Source: Pseudomonadota bacterium (GTDB lineage Bacteria; Pseudomonadota; Gammaproteobacteria; Burkholderiales; Gallionellaceae). From it: 41,102 nt of DNA. The stretch spans positions 1 through 41,102 of the forward strand of contig JAJZSA010000017.1 of the NCBI GenBank assembly GCA_021822115.1, in the 5' to 3' direction. Under the pieces are notes generated by a model. That model saw nothing but the letters and a program-made list of their open reading frames with translations, did not search any database and had not been told where the DNA came from. The position numbers and the translations under genes are program-made. Of the stretch, positions 39,442-41,102 are shown piece by piece (position 1 is the stretch's first letter; each line of letters begins with the position of its first letter).

Positions 39442-41102
39442 TCAGCGCGCCGCCGGGTGGAAGGTGATGGGCACCACGCTGGGCGGTGGCGATTGCAGGA
39501 TGTGCTTCTTCATCTTGCCCATCACATGCATCTCGCACTTGCGGCAATCGAACTCCAGGCGCAGGCGCTCGCTGCCGTTGACCAGCGTCATCGGTTCGGC
39601 ACGCACCTGCCCCTGCACGCCGATCACGCCCTTGGCCTGCTTGGGGCACAGGCTGAGCGAATAGCGGATGCAGTGGCGCGTGATCATCAGCGGCACTTCA
39701 CCCGCCTCTTCGTGCGATTCGTAGGCGGCGGCGATCAGCTTCACGCCGTGCTGCGCGTAGAAGTCGCGCGCGGCGCTGTTGTACACGTTGGCGAGGAAAG
39801 ATAGCGTCTCTTCCGGATATTGCGCGGGCGGTTCCAGCGCCGCCTTGCGCGGCAGCGGCACATAGGCAGCGAGGCGCGCGGCTTCCAGTTTCTCCACCGC
39901 ATCGCGGCGCAGGGTGTTGAGCAGAGAGCTTGGTGCGAACAGCGGTTGCGACCAGTTGATGGTGATGGCATCCACTCCGTCCATGCTTCGATACGCCTCG
40001 CTGCGCGAGTCACTCAGCACGAACGGAGTGGGAGGTGCCCGTTCGCCTTGAGTAGCCGCAGGCGTATCGAAGGGCAGAATATCCACCAGTTCGAAATCCG
40101 TATTTCCCAACCTTGCCAACTGATTGCGCACCGCATCTTCCGCTTCATCGGGATTCTTCGCCGGTTGCTTCTCGAAAGCGGCAGTCGATGTCACGGTGAC
40201 GCCATCCTCGTCGATGAGCGTGAGCGCATAACCTTCCGCCGTTTCACTGAAGACCATCTGCACGCCGATCTTGCGCTCGGCCGACTTCTTGCTGAGCGCC
40301 AGCTCCCAAGCGTGGTCGCTGTTGCGGTTGATGGTGAGGCCGACGCGCAGGCCGATCAGCTCGGCCATCTTTTCGTTCGGCCAGATTCGCCACGCTTGCC
40401 CCATCTGCTTCACCGTGTTGGCGCGCAGACCGCGCGTCTCGCGCTTGTGCAGGTAGTTGAGGCCGTCGCCGTTGGCAAGCGTCTCGCCGGTCTCGATCTC
40501 GAACCAGTCCGGGCCGATCTTGCTGATGCTGCCCAGCGGCAGGCCGACGAAGCTGGGCGCGTCGAACGCACCGATGTCGATCTGGCGGCCGTTGGCGAAA
40601 TAGTCGGTCGCGCCGCGATGGAAGGTCTTGTCCGGGTCGGGCGTGAAGAACAGTTTCGTGCTGCCGCTGGAAGCCGCGTGCAGGTCGTGGCGTCCTTCCA
40701 GTATCTCGTCGAGCAGGCGGCGGTAATGGCCGGTGATGTTCTTCACATAGGGCGCATCCTTGTAGCGCCCCTCGATCTTGAAGCTGCGCACGCCGGCCTT
40801 GACCAGTGCGCGCAGGTTCGCGCTCTGGTTGTTGTCCTTCACCGACAGCAAGTGTTTCTCGAAAGCGACCACGCGCCCCTGTTCGTCTTCCAGCGTGTAA
40901 GGCAGGCGGCAAGCCTGCGAACAGTCGCCGCGGTTCGCGCTGCGTCCGGTGTGCGCGTGGCTGATGTTGCACTGGCCGGAATACGCCACGCACAACGCGC
41001 CGTGGATGAAGTGCTCGATCACCGTATCGCTGGGCACCGCCGCGCGCACGGCGGCGATCTCCTCCACGGTCAGTTCGCGCGCCAGCACCAGCTGCGAGAA
41101 GC
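39442..41102 (-). CDS. rlhA: U32-family protein, RlhA (YdcP) type; 5' end outside window
   Basis: RlhA hydroxylates a cytidine of 23S rRNA (C2501 in E. coli) using prephenate-derived chemistry and an iron-sulphur site. The reading frame remains open through the right edge, so the N-terminus (roughly 100 residues) is missing; the first visible residues read FSQLVLARELTVEEIAAV. The U32 signature is present: HFIHGALCVAYSGQC, then NRGDCSQACRLPY, with the clustered cysteines. FKIEGRYKDAPYVKNITGHY, PDKTFHRGATDYF and DIGAFDAPSFVGLPLG, and the long C-terminal part (DUF3656 and a final FDCRKCEMHVMGKM) match YdcP rather than the shorter TrhP/YegQ. The assignment is by memory of the family. Confidence 0.85.
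   Translation of the reverse strand, partial: FSQLVLARELTVEEIAAVRAAVPSDTVIEHFIHGALCVAYSGQCNISHAHTGRSANRGDCSQACRLPYTLEDEQGRVVAFEKHLLSVKDNNQSANLRALVKAGVRSFKIEGRYKDAPYVKNITGHYRRLLDEILEGRHDLHAASSGSTKLFFTPDPDKTFHRGATDYFANGRQIDIGAFDAPSFVGLPLGSISKIGPDWFEIETGETLANGDGLNYLHKRETRGLRANTVKQMGQAWRIWPNEKMAELIGLRVGLTINRNSDHAWELALSKKSAERKIGVQMVFSETAEGYALTLIDEDGVTVTSTAAFEKQPAKNPDEAEDAVRNQLARLGNTDFELVDILPFDTPAATQGERAPPTPFVLSDSRSEAYRSMDGVDAITINWSQPLFAPSSLLNTLRRDAVEKLEAARLAAYVPLPRKAALEPPAQYPEETLSFLANVYNSAARDFYAQHGVKLIAAAYESHEEAGEVPLMITRHCIRYSLSLCPKQAKGVIGVQGQVRAEPMTLVNGSERLRLEFDCRKCEMHVMGKMKKHILQSPPPSVVPITFHPAAR

Overview
This 41.1 kb window is a GC-rich, gene-dense piece of chromosome from a betaproteobacterium. 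A Gallionellaceae or other Nitrosomonadales relative (Sideroxydans-like) is my best guess. The lineage call is inference from protein flavour (beta-type Dcd, HslR, AdiA-like decarboxylase, N-type ATPase) and from the mix of housekeeping, c-di-GMP and chemotaxis genes; no marker here settles it. I see no prophage, insertion sequence or CRISPR array. No stretch longer than 300 bases lacks a gene; the longest gaps are 1744-1994, 6256-6457, 28851-29046 and 31361-31552.

Layout. 24-1741: groEL and its terminator. 1854-6255: a TonB-dependent receptor followed at once by an unusual membrane histidine kinase with a periplasmic YfiR domain on a long coiled-coil stalk. 6383-6627: tRNA-Phe with promoter and a shared bidirectional terminator. 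6640-9450: divergent metG and dcd, followed by a perfect 29-bp inverted repeat. 9593-12318: two small ORFs, then a PLP arginine/lysine/ornithine decarboxylase with terminator. 12359-13888: a 7TM-PAS-GGDEF diguanylate cyclase. 13999-18573 (minus): a four-gene tripartite efflux operon (outer-membrane factor, membrane-fusion protein, ATPase, MacB-type permease), every junction a 4-nt overlap. 18711-20706: hslR and a phosphotransferase/P-loop kinase fusion. 20809-22836: a second sensor diguanylate cyclase. 22837-24341 (minus): a small secreted protein and a methyl-accepting chemotaxis protein preceded by a sigma-28-like promoter. 24497-28850 (minus): parE-parC. 29047-31360 (minus): a TPR/ATP-grasp protein overlapping serC, with a possible 55-residue ORF behind it. 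31553-38079: a complete nine-gene N-type F-ATPase operon, atpDCQRBEFAG. 38087-39283 (minus): a DUF3391/HD-GYP protein with an altered HHE motif. 39442 to the right edge (minus): an rlhA-type U32 protein, 5' end outside the window.

How the genes work together. Four products bear on signalling by c-di-GMP or surface sensing: two GGDEF enzymes with intact active and inhibitory sites, one HD-GYP protein, and a YfiR domain, a module known elsewhere for periplasmic control of a diguanylate cyclase. The receptor-kinase pair is the most unusual arrangement: the predicted stalk is long enough in principle to hold the YfiR domain close to the outer-membrane receptor. The N-ATPase operon encodes a second rotary ATPase; its c subunit keeps most ligands of sodium-binding rotors and its b subunit carries the delta-like C-terminus that replaces a separate atpH.
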